A stretch of 64,000 nt of DNA, taken from NCBI GenBank assembly GCA_921293015.1, contig OV121092.1, forward strand, positions 2,548,001 through 2,612,000. The letters run 5' to 3'. This document shows, in pieces, positions 49,030 through 60,640 of the stretch (the stretch's first letter is position 1; the number at the start of each line of letters is the position of its first letter). Made by a program: the position numbers and the translations under genes. The notes beneath the pieces were generated by a model. That model made no database searches, was not told the origin of the DNA, and was given only the letters and a program-made list of their open reading frames with translations. This DNA comes from Phorcus lineatus. Its lineage: Eukaryota > Mollusca > Gastropoda > Trochida > Trochidae.

Positions 49030-49455
49030 ACCATTATGCTTTGCTTTAAAAAAGGTAAAATGAACGCTTCTACAAGAATAGCAAAATTAAATTGCAAAAC
49101 GATTAAATTCTATACCCCAGAGTAACTTTGCTTTACCTAATGGATAACAGAGTACATACAGGAAGAGTACATTTACATTGCCAAATGATGAACTACCATA
49201 AGTCCAGAGAAAAGGTACACTTATTTTTTAAAAATAATAACTATCGTACGTCAAGAGGAATAGTCAAATTGCTTTTCCAAATGATTAACATCCATACGTC
49301 AATAAGAACAGTACAAATTATTTGCCAAATGATTCAATTCTAAACGTGCAGATGAACAGAAAACTTACTTTGCCAAATAATTAACTATCGTATGTTCAGA
49401 GGAACAGTATACGGTATTTGCCAAATGATTAACTACCATACGTCAAGATTGTTTA
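49030..49455 (+). repeat. Minisatellite with about 53-bp units
   Basis: Around eight imperfect units of TTGCCAAATGATTAACTACC, then ATACGTCAAGAGGAACAGTA. The clearest units are at 49176-49445. No coding role is inferred. Confidence 0.8.
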
Positions 49456-50035
49456 TTTTAGACCAAATCGCAAATCGATCTGTATATTTATAATCTAACT
49501 CGGCAATTCTTCATGCGCTCTGAAAACAGGTTTCCAAGCATTTAACTACATCTCTATAATCGCTCGGACAACATGGGAGCTCATGTGTTAATCAATTTGT
49601 TAGCGGCAAATCCTGGCACTGTAAATTGCAGGTTGAACGGTTATTGTTTAATCAGATACCCACCATCAATCATCTTTAGACAAGTCAGATTTCCTCCATT
49701 GGAGGTATTTAAGCATGTGCAATGTCAGTCACGTATATTGCATAACATACTACATTTATAAAAGAGACCACTTCGTCAGTTATTATTATCATTATTATAC
49801 CAAACATTATGAACCATCATTATAATTATGTCCAATAAGATAATTTCATTTCTACTTGTGCGTCAATTTACTTCATCTGCTGTGTACAAAGAAAGTTACA
49901 TGTATCCAGTAAATATGATACTTTCACAGCAGAGTTAAAATTCAAGCAACATCAAATGAAAAACTATTGAAATCTGTTGCAATATTTGTACATGTCACCA
50001 ATTAACCTGTTTTCATAAATAATGTGTTAACCTGT

Positions 50036-50195
50036 GGTGCCGATGTTGCTGGATGCGAGTCGTCTCATTGGCTGGTTAGATAGCTAGCGATACGAGGCTT
50101 TTGGCCGAAAGGATTTCAAGGTATATGAGATCAGGGTATGTGGAAGGAGCTAGATCAGCTGATTCAATTACGCTGATGTAGCAGGCTGATATACA
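50036..50195 (-). repeat. Dispersed repeat R2, inverted copy
   Basis: The reverse complement reads CTGCTACATCAGCGTAATTG, AGCTCCTTCCACATACCCTG and GCTAGCTATCTAACCAGCC, matching 852-965 closely. Confidence 0.7.
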
Positions 50196-50696
50196 ATTTG
50201 CATTCTGGGATTGTTATGTGAGATGCGAATCATTATTGGTATTTTAATACTTTTTATAACCCAAATAGGATATCATTTAAAGCTTAAGTGTCTCTTTAAG
50301 ATTCACAAAACAATCCTGGCAACTAAGGTATAGATTTCCCAAAGCAACGTTTGCCTATGTAATCCTAGACTCCACCGTCTGAGACTATAGTTTGTCAGTG
50401 AGATGATTGTACGCAGAAGTTGTGTACTTTACGACTAATAAGGTAACATGTTCTGTGTGAGATAATTCGTTCATATGGACCTTTCTTCTGTCTCATATAA
50501 TGATATGGTTATATGAGTGAATGTTCTGAGATGGTAACTCTTCACTTGAATATAATGTAAAGAACGTGCAATGCTAAAGAAACAAAAATAGTCTATTCCC
50601 AAATCAGTATGTATATGGTATAAGTGGGCACTGTAAACAAAACAGTAAAGAAATAAGTTTGTGAAGATTAGCCATTAACCGCCCGCTTTAACATCT

Positions 50697-50762
50697 CTGT
50701 CTCTCTCTGTCTCTCTCTCTCTCTATCTCTCTGTGTGTGTGTGTCTCTCTCTCTCTCTCTTG
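50697..50762. repeat. CT-rich microsatellite
   Basis: TCTCTCTGTCTCTCTCTCTC with a short GTGTGTGT block. Confidence 0.9.
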
Positions 50763-50769
50763 GACTATC

Positions 50770-52425
50770 GCGATCGTCGCAGCAGCCTTGGCGATAAGCA
50801 CAGTAAAGTACTCGAAATACGGCAAGGCCTATCTTAGCAAGTTAGTGAGGCTGGCGTAAAAATAGGCCATGTGTGGTAAGATCTCCTCGAGTAAAGGTTC
50901 GATATCAAACAAACGACACTCTTAAGGCATTAATTCTTGTTGTAATAAGAACAGTTTTAAATTCAACCAACGAAATTTACACTCCAGCATTAATCTGGGA
51001 AAAACACCATAGGAAACGACTTGCAATCACATCAAGTTTGTTCGTTGATTTACATGTCCGAGAAAATCGTTTTACAGTGAAATAAGTTCATCAACTTAAT
51101 TTATTAGGTGCATTTTATAAAAAAAAACGACAGAGTAATTAATAGTCAACTTGTTTCTTTTTCTTTAAAAAAATATGTTGTCACATTTCATTCAATGTTG
51201 TTTGGTTTTTTTAACATGCCCAATCTATGTAGGTGACAAATTACAATGAGAGAATTAAAAGATGATGAACAATACTTTTTCTTGATATTCAATTTGACAA
51301 GAACAGTATTGGTAGACTATATTTCAGATTCGTCTTCGCAACCAACAAAGCCGATAAATCCAAAATGTGTGAGGTGAATTTAAATTTCAATACAACATTT
51401 TTCTTTTACCAAAACATGGCATTTCCCTGTCGATTGCTTTCGTATATATGTAATAAATTGGAAGAATACATGCAATATACAATGCAAAAAAATCTATTTA
51501 TTTTATTAGACTTTTATTTGTAATTGACATTATGCATTTTGACATGGAGACTTCATTGAAAGCTTCAGCGGATGACTTTGTTGTATTTTCACGGGAATCG
51601 ACGATTTAATAAATTATATGACTGTCAAAATTCGAAACCGAATCTATTTTGCAAATTTTAAGTGGCTTTTTAGTTATATGACAATAGAATACAGAAGGAA
51701 TGTAAGATGTTATAATCTCTCGAAATTTGCATTTACAACGACGCATTGTGAGTTCCTTCACCAACTTCCGCTCTAGCTAAAATTCACTCTTCTTTTCGGT
51801 AACCGGAACTAAGATGAGGTTCTGAAAATTTGAGATTCGCGTCGATGGACCTGTGATGCAAGGTTTGTAAGGTGTATAATTGGGTACCTGTTGTTAAAGA
51901 GAATGCACTGTGAATAAAAAATGTTTAAAAAGGATAATCAAAAAACATAAGTGTTAGAAATAAAAAAACCAAACGATATTATCCGAGCAAATTAAAATGA
52001 GAAATATAACTAACGTAGCTTAAGATAAGGTTATGTATAAAACTACTTATTCTAAAACAGTCTGAAGTTCATACTGTTGTGACGTCAACATAACTCTTGT
52101 AATCTGACGTATTTTGCTCCAAAGACTCCTTTCTTATATTTGATAATAGTATAAATAATCGTTTAAATGATTAGTTTTCAGAGACTAATAAAGGTCTATA
52201 ATATACCCTATTAAACTTTTTTTTTAAATCCCTAATCATTAAAAGAACAATTACATCATACAAGAAGTCTTGCTGAGTAAATGTACGTTAAAAAGTTATC
52301 AATTACATTTAGAATTCAATCATGTCATGTACACGTTGCTTTTTCGTGATATACCTCCGGGAATGATCACGAAGCACATTAAGGAACAAACAGCTGAGTG
52401 AAAGATCCTGATTTGATAAATTGAA
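50770..52425. other. Stretch without a recognisable gene
   Basis: AT-rich, with only short frames (for example 50873-51085) lacking any domain. Confidence 0.4.
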
Positions 52426-52654
52426 AAAAAACTGTGTATTGTCTCATTACTACGGGTTATTTTTCTAGCTTCCCTTTTGTGGTGCAACCTAACTATTATG
52501 TTGTCAGCTACATGCTACGGGATAGAAAATGAATGCCACTATTATCTAATGTTATTTAATAAATCAGGTTATTTCTTTTCGAAGACATAAAATAAATAAA
52601 TTAGGAAGTGTAACAACAGCCATAAACAGCCACATTTCTTTTCTCAGATTGTTT

Positions 52655-53345
52655 TTTCTTTGATTTATTTATTGGCTCCAAAGATTACATGTATAGATCA
52701 TTATATATACTGATTATGAGTACAGACACATTGCTGATGTATGTTTTCATTAACAATGAAAAGATGTACAAAGGGGATACCATAATAAAACATGCGTGTA
52801 TATACTAAATAGTAATACATATAGAAACACAGTGAGAGGGTAACTAAGGAAAAGTACATGTTGTGGTCATACAAATACTGCTATGAGAGGGTTCCATTTG
52901 TGATGAAAAAATTTCAATTCTATTTTTCTTTTTTTTTAACATATACTTTTCGACAAATAATAGTTGGTTCAGAGCAATGATGATATGATTCAGTCTATTT
53001 TGATGCAGGGTACCAAACTAGACCATAAATCTGGATCATATTGGATGAGGATAAAATTACTTGTTAAGCAAAATTTGTAGGTTTTTGCAAAAGATTTCGG
53101 TCACCTGACATTCCCAGTACACATGACAACGGTTCTTATTTTCATCATAACAAAAACAGCATAGACTGTAATCAACCTTTTTCATTTTAAGCAATTCATG
53201 CTAGGTATAGATTGTAACATGCAAAATTTTTATTTGTAAACCTATAAGCTTTTCATCCTGTAATCTCTTCTTGTATACTGGGAATATGTTTTTCCAATCA
53301 TAGTCAATTTCAGGAAGTAAATTCTGGAATTATTACTAATGTGTG
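52655..53345 (-). pseudogene. LINE remnant: C-terminal end of a reverse transcriptase ORF
   Basis: On the minus strand: LPEIDYDWKNIFPVYKKRLQ, then LQIKILHVTIYT, a stop, ELLKMKKVDYSLCCFCYDEN and CHVYWECQVTEIFCKNLQ. This is the layout C-x-x-C...H-x-x-W-x-C...F-x-x-x-L that closes many LINE ORF2 proteins. Stops show it is dead. It is 5'-truncated and belongs to a family different from the 6.8-12 kb LINE. Its 3' end faces a T-rich stretch near 52655. Confidence 0.75.
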
Positions 53346-53445
53346 GTTGTTTACCACTTTCTAAGAATATTGAAACAGTATATAAAAGGTATTAAAACGG
53401 TCATAAGTACGACAAGCATTTCTGGATAACAGATTCGTTCTTGTG

Positions 53446-53490
53446 AAATTCAGGACGTTTCGGAGTATATGCTTACTCCTTGATAAGATT
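53446..53490 (-). ncRNA. Degenerate hammerhead-ribozyme-like motif 2
   Basis: In transcript order: CTTATCA (core, consensus CTGATGA), stem II GGAGT/ACTCC with loop AAGCATAT, then GAAACGTC and CTGAATTTC. GAAA and GTC are intact; the first core strand has two changes. Confidence 0.45.
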
Positions 53491-53884
53491 GGATGAGTAC
53501 ATTTGATAAGTATGGAAAATAACCTATTATTTATTTCTATTTAATTTTTGTCATTCTAACCTTTCCCAATCAAATACGTGTTGATATATTTTTTTCGAGA
53601 CAGTAAAACATCTTAATACTTATTCCATAATTCGTAGTTTGTGTATAAGGTGTTATTATAGTATGAATACCTTAAAATCATTCGAAATTAAAATATCATA
53701 TGATTTTGCAGTGCTTGTTATAAAACTCCCTGTATCAATCAAAAAGAGTGTAGTGCAAATTACTTTATGATACCCCTTTTCATCATTCAATGAATTAGTT
53801 CAGGCAGTATAAAATCAATGTGTATTTTCGGTTTCCGTTGGGGTCATTTACAATCACAGATGAGAATTACAAAGGTCAGAAAGG

Positions 53885-54030
53885 TGTATCTGGACAAATC
53901 CCCCGCAACTTGACTCAATACCTTATCGTGGTGTGGTGGTTTGGGTACCCAAGAGAGCCTGAGAGTTATGCCAGCCAGTCATTGGGGACAAGTCGACAGA
54001 TAGAACCCAGACCAACATTTGAGTTGGATC
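53885..54030 (+). mobile_element. SINE-like repeat S2, head fragment
   Basis: CAATACCTTATCGTGGTGTG, then GAGAGCCTGAGAGTTATGCC and ACAAGTCGACAGATAGAACC, match the start of the 57.7 kb copy. Confidence 0.65.
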
Positions 54031-54604
54031 TAAAAGACACGTTAAAACACTAAAAATCTCGAAAAATCCCATGACGTCTCAGCCTTAACATTTTTACCGC
54101 TTTCAGTAACAAGTAGCTTCATCAAAATGTAAATGATACAATGCATACACGATGTTTTGAGTGGCTCATAGCTGTATTTATAATCAAGCAGTGCTACGGC
54201 TCTTCCATACCAAGTTGAATAGGACATTCAAACTAATTTCAGTCACGGCTACCCAGGGCAGTTTCCAAAACTCTCCATCATGATAAACTCTTTTTATCCG
54301 TTATAAAAATAAGACAGTGCCTCTAATCAATTCTTGGGGAGTGTAATCAAAGATCGTGACCATAAAAGGAATTGCTTGTATCTGAATCTACGCATTATTT
54401 ATTTTCTGTCCTTTTTGTCTCAGCTATATCTCAAGTTAAGAGAGAGTTACTTGTAATCAGTTTCCTTTAATTTCATTAGATTATTTTGATTGCGATAGTC
54501 GCGGAATGCTCAGTTTCTCAGCAAAATAGGTGACTTGGGAAATGGAAGAATGTCTTGTCATGATCAATTGAGAATCTTCTCTTCATTTTGATGTATTTCA
54601 AGAA

Positions 54605-54945
54605 AGTGAGTGAGTGAGTTGGGGTTTAACGTGCTTTGAACAATATTTCAGTTATTAAACACGTGGATGACAAGCATCCAAAAGAGAGTGGACAGACAAG
54701 GGAGAAAGGGATCGAAAGGATGAGAGAAAAGACGGAAAGAAAGGCATAGTGAGAGATAGACAACAGGTTTTGGAAGGACTCAAATTTAGTCTGGCTTCTA
54801 CCCGTCGACCTGTCCAGCTTGGGCGTCCCTACCAGGAGCATGGAAGCTCCATCTGGCATAGCTCTTGGGGTCTCTGAAGCACGCAAACCACCACACCACG
54901 TTAAGGTATTGAGTCCAGTGGTGGATTTCAAGAAAGACTCTTTGA
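54605..54945 (-). mobile_element. SINE-like repeat S2, full copy
   Basis: Read on the minus strand it starts CCACTGGACTCAATACCTTA, passes GTGGTTTGCGTGCTTCAGAG and TCCAAGCTGG-like blocks, and ends GCACGTTAAACCCCAACTCA. The ending GTTAAA(G/C)CC-AACTCAC is shared with S1, suggesting a common tail. Confidence 0.75.
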
Positions 54946-55084
54946 CATAAAATCTTAACCACTGTCACTATCCGTACGCATTTTCGCACCTCTTTCCTTC
55001 TGACAAAACTCACGTCGCTAATGCTTGAAATATTGAAGAAGCGACGTTAAATAATAACTTTCTCACTCTAACAAAACACAAGGT

Positions 55085-55662
55085 CTGGGTCTTCCTCCCT
55101 TGAAGGCTGTCACCAAATATGAAGGTGCTAAGCTTTACGAAATATCGTGTTAACAATGTATTACAAAGTGATGACAGTGTCGTTTAAAGTCCACTGGTGC
55201 CTGAGTCATCCGGTCCGCTGTTGTAGGCTGTCGTCAAATATGAACACTCTAGGTGCTAAACTTTACGAGATAAGGCGTTAACAATGTAGTGCACAGTGGT
55301 CAAAGTGTCGTGGTGACCTTGAAAATGAGGTCAAGGTCATCAAAGTCAGCTGGCGTCTGAGTCTTCCTCCATTGAAAGCTGTCACCAAATATGAACACTC
55401 TAGGTGCTAAGCGTCATGAGTTATCGCGTTTACAAGAATCCGGACGTACGTAGTGTCGTGGTGACCTTGAAAATGACGTCAAGGTCACCATTGTCGACTG
55501 GCGTCTGAATCTTCCTCCATTGAAAGCTGTCACCAAATATGAACACTCTAAGTGCTAAGCTTCATGAGTTATCGCGTTAACAAGAACCCGGACGTACGTA
55601 CGGACAGACGCCGCTGAATTCATAGTCCCCCGTTCCGCGTTGCGGCGGGGGACAACAAAACT
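55085..55662 (-). repeat. Repeat R4 array ending in a G/C hairpin
   Basis: About four units in opposite orientation to 33.8-34.3 kb (GCTGTCACCAAATATGAACA, CTAGGTGCTAA, GTGGTGACCTTGAAAATGA). The right end has CGTACGGACAGACGCCGC and then a hairpin with CCCCCGTT and GCGGCGGGGG. The layout resembles the element at 14.3-15.1 kb, though the sequences differ. Confidence 0.75.
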
Positions 55663-56090
55663 GATTTAGCAGGATGGGTGTACGATCTAGCAACTCGTTT
55701 GTCACATTTGTCCAGCGTACAAACCAGTCACAAACCCTTCAGCCTAAAAGTAATTTATTAAATGTTTGGTCTTGTAGATGTGTATCTCTATAACTATTAT
55801 TCATTAATGAATATCGGAAGAGACACACATAATTTTACTACCTTGAGTGTCCCAAAATATTTTTTTTATATATTTGCTATGACGTGTATACATGTAGTCA
55901 AACGTTGATTAATTAATATATGTATATGTATTATAAGGGAGTATTGCCGTTTGTCTTCCTGTCATGGCAAACCAGTATTTCCAATGCATAGCGTATGACG
56001 CTCAGGTCAATACTTTTAGTGCCTCTGAATGTACCTGGGTTTTCTTCACTCTGAAGCGCGATATATAGATTGTGTAAGTTATGTTATGGG

Positions 56091-56410
56091 TGAGGTGTGG
56101 TGAGTTGGTCTTTAACGCCGCTTTCAAGATTATTTCACATACATCGCGGCTGCTAGTATCATTGCAGGGAGAAAGCCCGCAACACCATTGTGGCTATGCA
56201 TTGGGGTGAAACCTGAGATCTAGAGCATCGGCTGGAACTAGCGAACCATGGGTGGTACTTTGCTGAAATTCAGTGTAGCATTCCACCCAAACCTGACTAT
56301 TTGTAGAACAGTTCTCTACTGCAGACAAAGTTGCCGAGCCCCTGGCGGGATTCGAACCACGGACCTCTTGATCCGAAGCCGAACGCGCTAAACACTGCGC
56401 TATCCCCCCT
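56091..56410 (-). mobile_element. tRNA-derived SINE S1, best copy
   Basis: On the minus strand the head reads GGATAGCGCAGTGTTTAGCG (A-box-like), then GGTTCGAATCCCGCCAGGG (B box), as in a pol III tRNA-type promoter. The body follows, ending in TTAAAGACCAACTCACC. The tRNA region lacks a full cloverleaf fit, so this is a SINE, not a tRNA gene. Confidence 0.8.
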
Positions 56411-56889
56411 AAGTTATGTTATAAGCAGCCAATAATTCATAGATTTTCACACTTTCTACCAAAGATTAATTTATTGATAATTTGGTACAAATGCCGATAT
56501 GTGAAGGTAGGAATTTTTTTATACAATTTCAAAACTTTTTAAATGAGAATAGATATCTAACATATCGCACAAATAGCTTATAGAATTGTTGGGAGCAGAG
56601 TATTACTTTTAAGAAACAATTCGTAGTATTTATGTAGATTGGATTTTTCTGCTTTCTGATGAGAATATCACGTCGAGAGACCTCTATACCAAACCATCAA
56701 TAGTAACAACTCATGCCGAAAATGTATTTCTTTATGAGTTATAAATTATACTTACAATTCATTATTCAGATATGTAATTTTATCATTTTCGATATTTATC
56801 TCTCTGAATCTACCACTTAATACCAGGAACTGTAATAACAGATTCAAACGTATTTTCTGTTACGGGAGAAGAAAGTTATGGTTTTATGA

Positions 56890-57640
56890 CTTATGTACAA
56901 ACTGTGTATTGTCTCATTACTAACATTTGTTTATTCTGGCTTCCCTTTTATGGTGCCTTTTAACCATTATGCTGTCAACTGCATGCCAAGCGATATAATA
57001 AAGATATATTATCATAATGTAATAAGCTTAGCGAAACTTGCTTTTGGAAGCCATAAAGTAAATAAATGAGGCATAACAACATCTACAAACGGGAAATGTA
57101 TCTTTTATTAGTAGTTGATTTGTTGTCAATTGTTGAGATAAGATCTATAAAATCGCTGGTACAAACACTGTAAGGAAGGAAGACAACTTCTTTATTGCGA
57201 AATTCAGGATGTTTGGAGTATATGCTTACTCCGTTATCAGGTGATATGACAGCATTAAATAAGTATGTAAAATAGTCTTCATGTATTATAGGCATTGAAT
57301 ACCTTCTTATTCTCTAATCTTAAAATTATCTCAATCAAATATTATTTTATACAAAATAATTCATTCAAGAGGGTATAACATTTCGCCTACCAAAAACTTT
57401 AGTTGGTGAATAAGGTAATAATTTAGTGTTACTCATCCGAGGAAGAAAAGTGGATATTGTAACGTAAATTTAACTTTATACGTTTGTTATGAAACTCCTT
57501 GTATAGATGAAATTGAGTGTCTTGTGGAGTCAAGTGGTGGCTGTCAGTGTAAATGATGATAGAAAAGAGAGACATATTTAACAATTTGCATCGGACTCCA
57601 CCACTGGACTATATACCTTATCGTGGTGTGGTGGTTTGCG
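56890..57640 (+). repeat. Segmental duplicate D, copy 2
   Basis: The shorter counterpart of 52.43-54.03 kb, without the LINE remnant. It runs into a SINE-like S2 element at its right end. Confidence 0.7.
57196..57245 (-). ncRNA. Degenerate hammerhead-ribozyme-like motif 3
   Basis: In transcript order: CTGATAA, stem II GGAGT/ACTCC with loop AAGCATAT, AAACATC, CTGAATTTCG, then CAATAAAGAAGTTG. CTGA is intact, but the GAAA and GTC elements are damaged. It is paralogous to motif 2. Confidence 0.45.
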
Positions 57641-58022
57641 TGAACAACTTTAGTTTGGTCAAACCAATGTCAGCACTTGATCGGCATGTGGTATTTAATC
57701 GTCATTTACCACTGGATTCGATACCTTATCGCGGTGTGGTGGTTTGCGTGCTTCAGAGACCCCGAGAGCTATGCTAGCCGGAGCGTACATGCTCCTGGTA
57801 GGCACGTCCAAGCTGGACAGGTCGATGGGTAGAAGCCAGACCAAATTTTAGTCCTTTTAAAACCTGCTTTCTATCTCTTACTATGCCTTTCTTTTCGTCA
57901 TTTCCCTCATCCTATCGATCCCGTTTCCCCTGATCTATCCACTCTCTTTATAATGCTTGTAATTCATGTGTTGAATAATTGAAATATTATTCAAAGCACG
58001 TTAAACCCAAACACACTCACTA
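57590..58022 (+). mobile_element. SINE-like repeat S2, copy with doubled head
   Basis: The head ACCTTATCGTGGTGTGGTGG occurs twice (near 57617 and again as ACCTTATCGCGGTGTGG near 57722). The rest of S2 follows, to GCACGTTAAACCC near 58005. The partial head belongs to segment D. Confidence 0.75.
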
Positions 58023-58029
58023 AAGTAAC

Positions 58030-58840
58030 ATCTCCATCTGATTGTCAGAATAGGATCCATCACTCCTTGAATGGCAACAGTAACAATGATTGTGTGTTGG
58101 TTGAATAGAATCATGACACGCTTAAAATGCTATCAGTTCTTCAACTTAAAGGTATCCCTAAATTGAGATGCATTTCTTGAACTACCACAGGTATATAACT
58201 ATATTACTTTACTGTAAAGTGTTTATTTTAATAATTTGTTAAAGGAAATGAAGAGTTAAGTGTGTCCATGCTTATATATAAACGTTACTGATCTGTGGAT
58301 GTAAAGGTTTGGCAGACTATTAGCCTAGAAACCACAAGAAAATCTACTTATGAAAAAGTTGTGTCTTTCATATGTTTATCAAATCAAATTTATTTGTTGT
58401 TGTTCAATTATGCAACGTGTTATGTTGATGGACTTTTTACAGACTTTATATAAAGTTTGGACGAAGTTGTCATGTTCTCAAATAAAATCAACATCTGAAA
58501 ACTGCACACTAAAAACATGAGATGTAAATTAAAAAAATATCAATTTCCATGATCCTAATCCATGATATTGTTACATGTAAGTGAAAAAAAGATGTCAGAC
58601 GAGAATTTCTACATGCTTGTAAACATGACATCTGACATGTTCATTGCAGACAAATTGACAAATAAATACACACATATTTATTAATACTAAGAGCCAATTC
58701 TATTTAACTTCAATTCAGGGATAAGATAGAGTCCTTATATTTTTATCACCAGTTATAATCAGTGATTCATATAGTCAATCGTGCAAGTTGAATCATTAAT
58801 ACTCTGGGAATAGGAACTAAGATCTTCTTTGCTTATCAAA
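58030..58840. other. Stretch without a recognisable gene
   Basis: AT-rich. GATGTCAGACGAG and CATGACATCTGACATG lie close together near 58590-58640 as a weak inverted pair. Confidence 0.4.
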
Positions 58841-58847
58841 TAGGTAA

Positions 58848-59220
58848 TCATTCTCTCCCAACAGAGGTAGCTCCGTCATAAATACAACCTCTGTCTTCAT
58901 ACAAAGGTTTCTCGGGCTTCAGGCAGTTTCCCCCAGCAGGACAATTTTGCCACTTAAACTACCTGGCAATATTTCAGCCAATTAAAACACCGAATGCATG
59001 AATGCAGTCGCAATCTGAGGCGTTTCTGTTCTGTAGCTTTTGTAACCGGAAATAACTTAGGCGATTTGAATGATAACATTTGAAACGGCGTCGCTGATTA
59101 CACAACTAACTTTGATTGCATCCAATCAGCGTTCTACATTTCGTGTCCGAGAAACCTTCGTATCAAGACAGAGGTTGTAAAGGAATTTATGACGGAGGTA
59201 CCTCTCTGGGGAGAGAATGA
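58848..59220 (+). mobile_element. MITE-like element, copy B, with long terminal inverted repeats
   Basis: A 373-bp element. The left end TCATTCTCTCCCAACAGAGG has its inverse at the right end (TCTGGGGAGAGAATGA). The inverted match continues inward for about 75 bp through CTCCGTCATAAAT, ACAACCTCTGTCTT and AAGGTTTCTCGG. No coding capacity and no certain target-site duplication. Superfamily unassigned. Confidence 0.85.
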
Positions 59221-59535
59221 CAGGTTATACACTCAGTACCTTTTACACCTTCGTCAAACTATTGGCCCAATTGAAACTATGCAGTATGTACTTCATTATT
59301 GATTTGGCATTTGAAATGACAAATCCGGGCGTGAATTTTAAGTTTACCTCAAGCTATCATATTATGATTGTCGACTTTTATAGCAGCCTCTGTTTGAATC
59401 ACGACATCTGTACGCAATTATAAAGGTGAGGTTTTAGAATGCATTGGCATATTTTGGAGGCCCTATACTTGATTGCAATACATAATTTTAAAAACTATTA
59501 TAATAACAGTACTAGTGTCAATCTATGAGAGTATT

Positions 59536-60640
59536 TTTGTGGGTTGAGGATATTTGAGTGTATACTTTATATGGTCAAATATATGACTATTCGTCATAGA
59601 AACAATATTTGCCTATCTCTCTAACGAATTTTCCAAATATATCAAACTTCAGAAAAATCATATCTACAAATAAATCCAAAGACTTAGTAAATTTATCAAA
59701 AAATATCAAACATCGGACTTTGTGAGTCTATCTTCCATCTTGATTTACTTATATATTTATTTCTATGTATTATATTTAGTGAATATGCTCTTGTACCACC
59801 AAGGTGGTTTTATGAGAATAAAGAGTTGAATTGACAGCAGGGATTGTTAAAAATCAGCTGTCAAGACTATATCTCTAAGGAGATATTATATCTCTTACAA
59901 GGGATATCTTCTGTGGGTCATTTTTGGATGATATGATGTAAGTGTTTTGCTTGACAGCGCTATGGCAGTCTTAACAACATCTCTAGGCTTACCGCCAGCG
60001 CCGGATTTTATAACATAGGGTGTACCGTGCTATTTGTATTCTGGTCTCCTTTATTTCAATTTATACTCTTGAACACGACATTGATGGCTACAACAATGTA
60101 ATATAAGTACTATTAGTATGTTATTACCATGAGAAGGTAATGAAATGGGCGTGGTAATGTTTAACAATTGACTGATGTGTGAAAATCTTGTTAGTTCAAA
60201 TTTTCATTTATTTTTGTTCTTGAACTTCATACATATCCATCTTTACTTACCTTCTCGTGATCATGTAGGTAAGCTTGAAGTTGGCTACTATAACATTTAA
60301 ATCATTCCCAAGTAAAAAGGTCAAGGAACACAAACAGGATTGTACTGGTTGAATATTCAATTAAGGCTGGTACTGTTTCATCGACGTTTTTTTTTCTGCC
60401 AGCATCTGTTTAAGGAAAAGGCTCAGAAATCAGATTAAAGTACCCGCGAACTGACCCTGTAATAGTTTTATGCAGACAGTAAGCGTGTGTTTAGTTCAGG
60501 TACAGAAGCAAGTGCCATAGGTTCAATAAAATCATTTGCATCGATCATTCTGGGCGTCCTTATATTTGAATCCTGACTGCTTTGTGGGTTGAGGATATTT
60601 GAGTGTATACTTTATATGGTCAAATATATGACTATTCGTC
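59536..60640 (+). mobile_element. 5'-truncated LINE insertion flanked by a perfect 60-bp direct repeat
   Basis: The same 60 bases (beginning TTTGTGGGTTGAGGATATTT) occur at 59536-59595 and 60581-60640. The inserted segment starts with a LINE C-terminal frame at 59599 (RKQYLPISLTNFPNISNF, then KSKDLVNLSKFIK). A typical LINE end follows near 59775-59836 (CTTGTACCACCAAGGTGG, AGAATAAAGAGTTGAATTG). The 60-bp pair looks like a target-site duplication. The last 740 bp before the second repeat is unassigned. Confidence 0.6.

Larger units (their letters stand above)
52430..54035 (+). repeat. Segmental duplicate D, copy 1 (with LINE insertion)
   Basis: Blocks in common with 56.89-57.64 kb, in the same order: CTGTGTATTGTCTCATTACT, the GAAATTCAGGA hammerhead region, GTATATGCTTACTCC, TTATAAAACTCC(C/T)TGTAT and ACCTTATCGTGGTGTGGTGG. 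About 0.7 kb of LINE sequence sits between the first two blocks only in this copy. Confidence 0.7.

Noticed and set aside
56330..56405. Possible functional tRNA gene (minus strand)
   Set aside because: A and B boxes are present, but the acceptor and anticodon arms do not close properly and the sequence continues into a SINE body.
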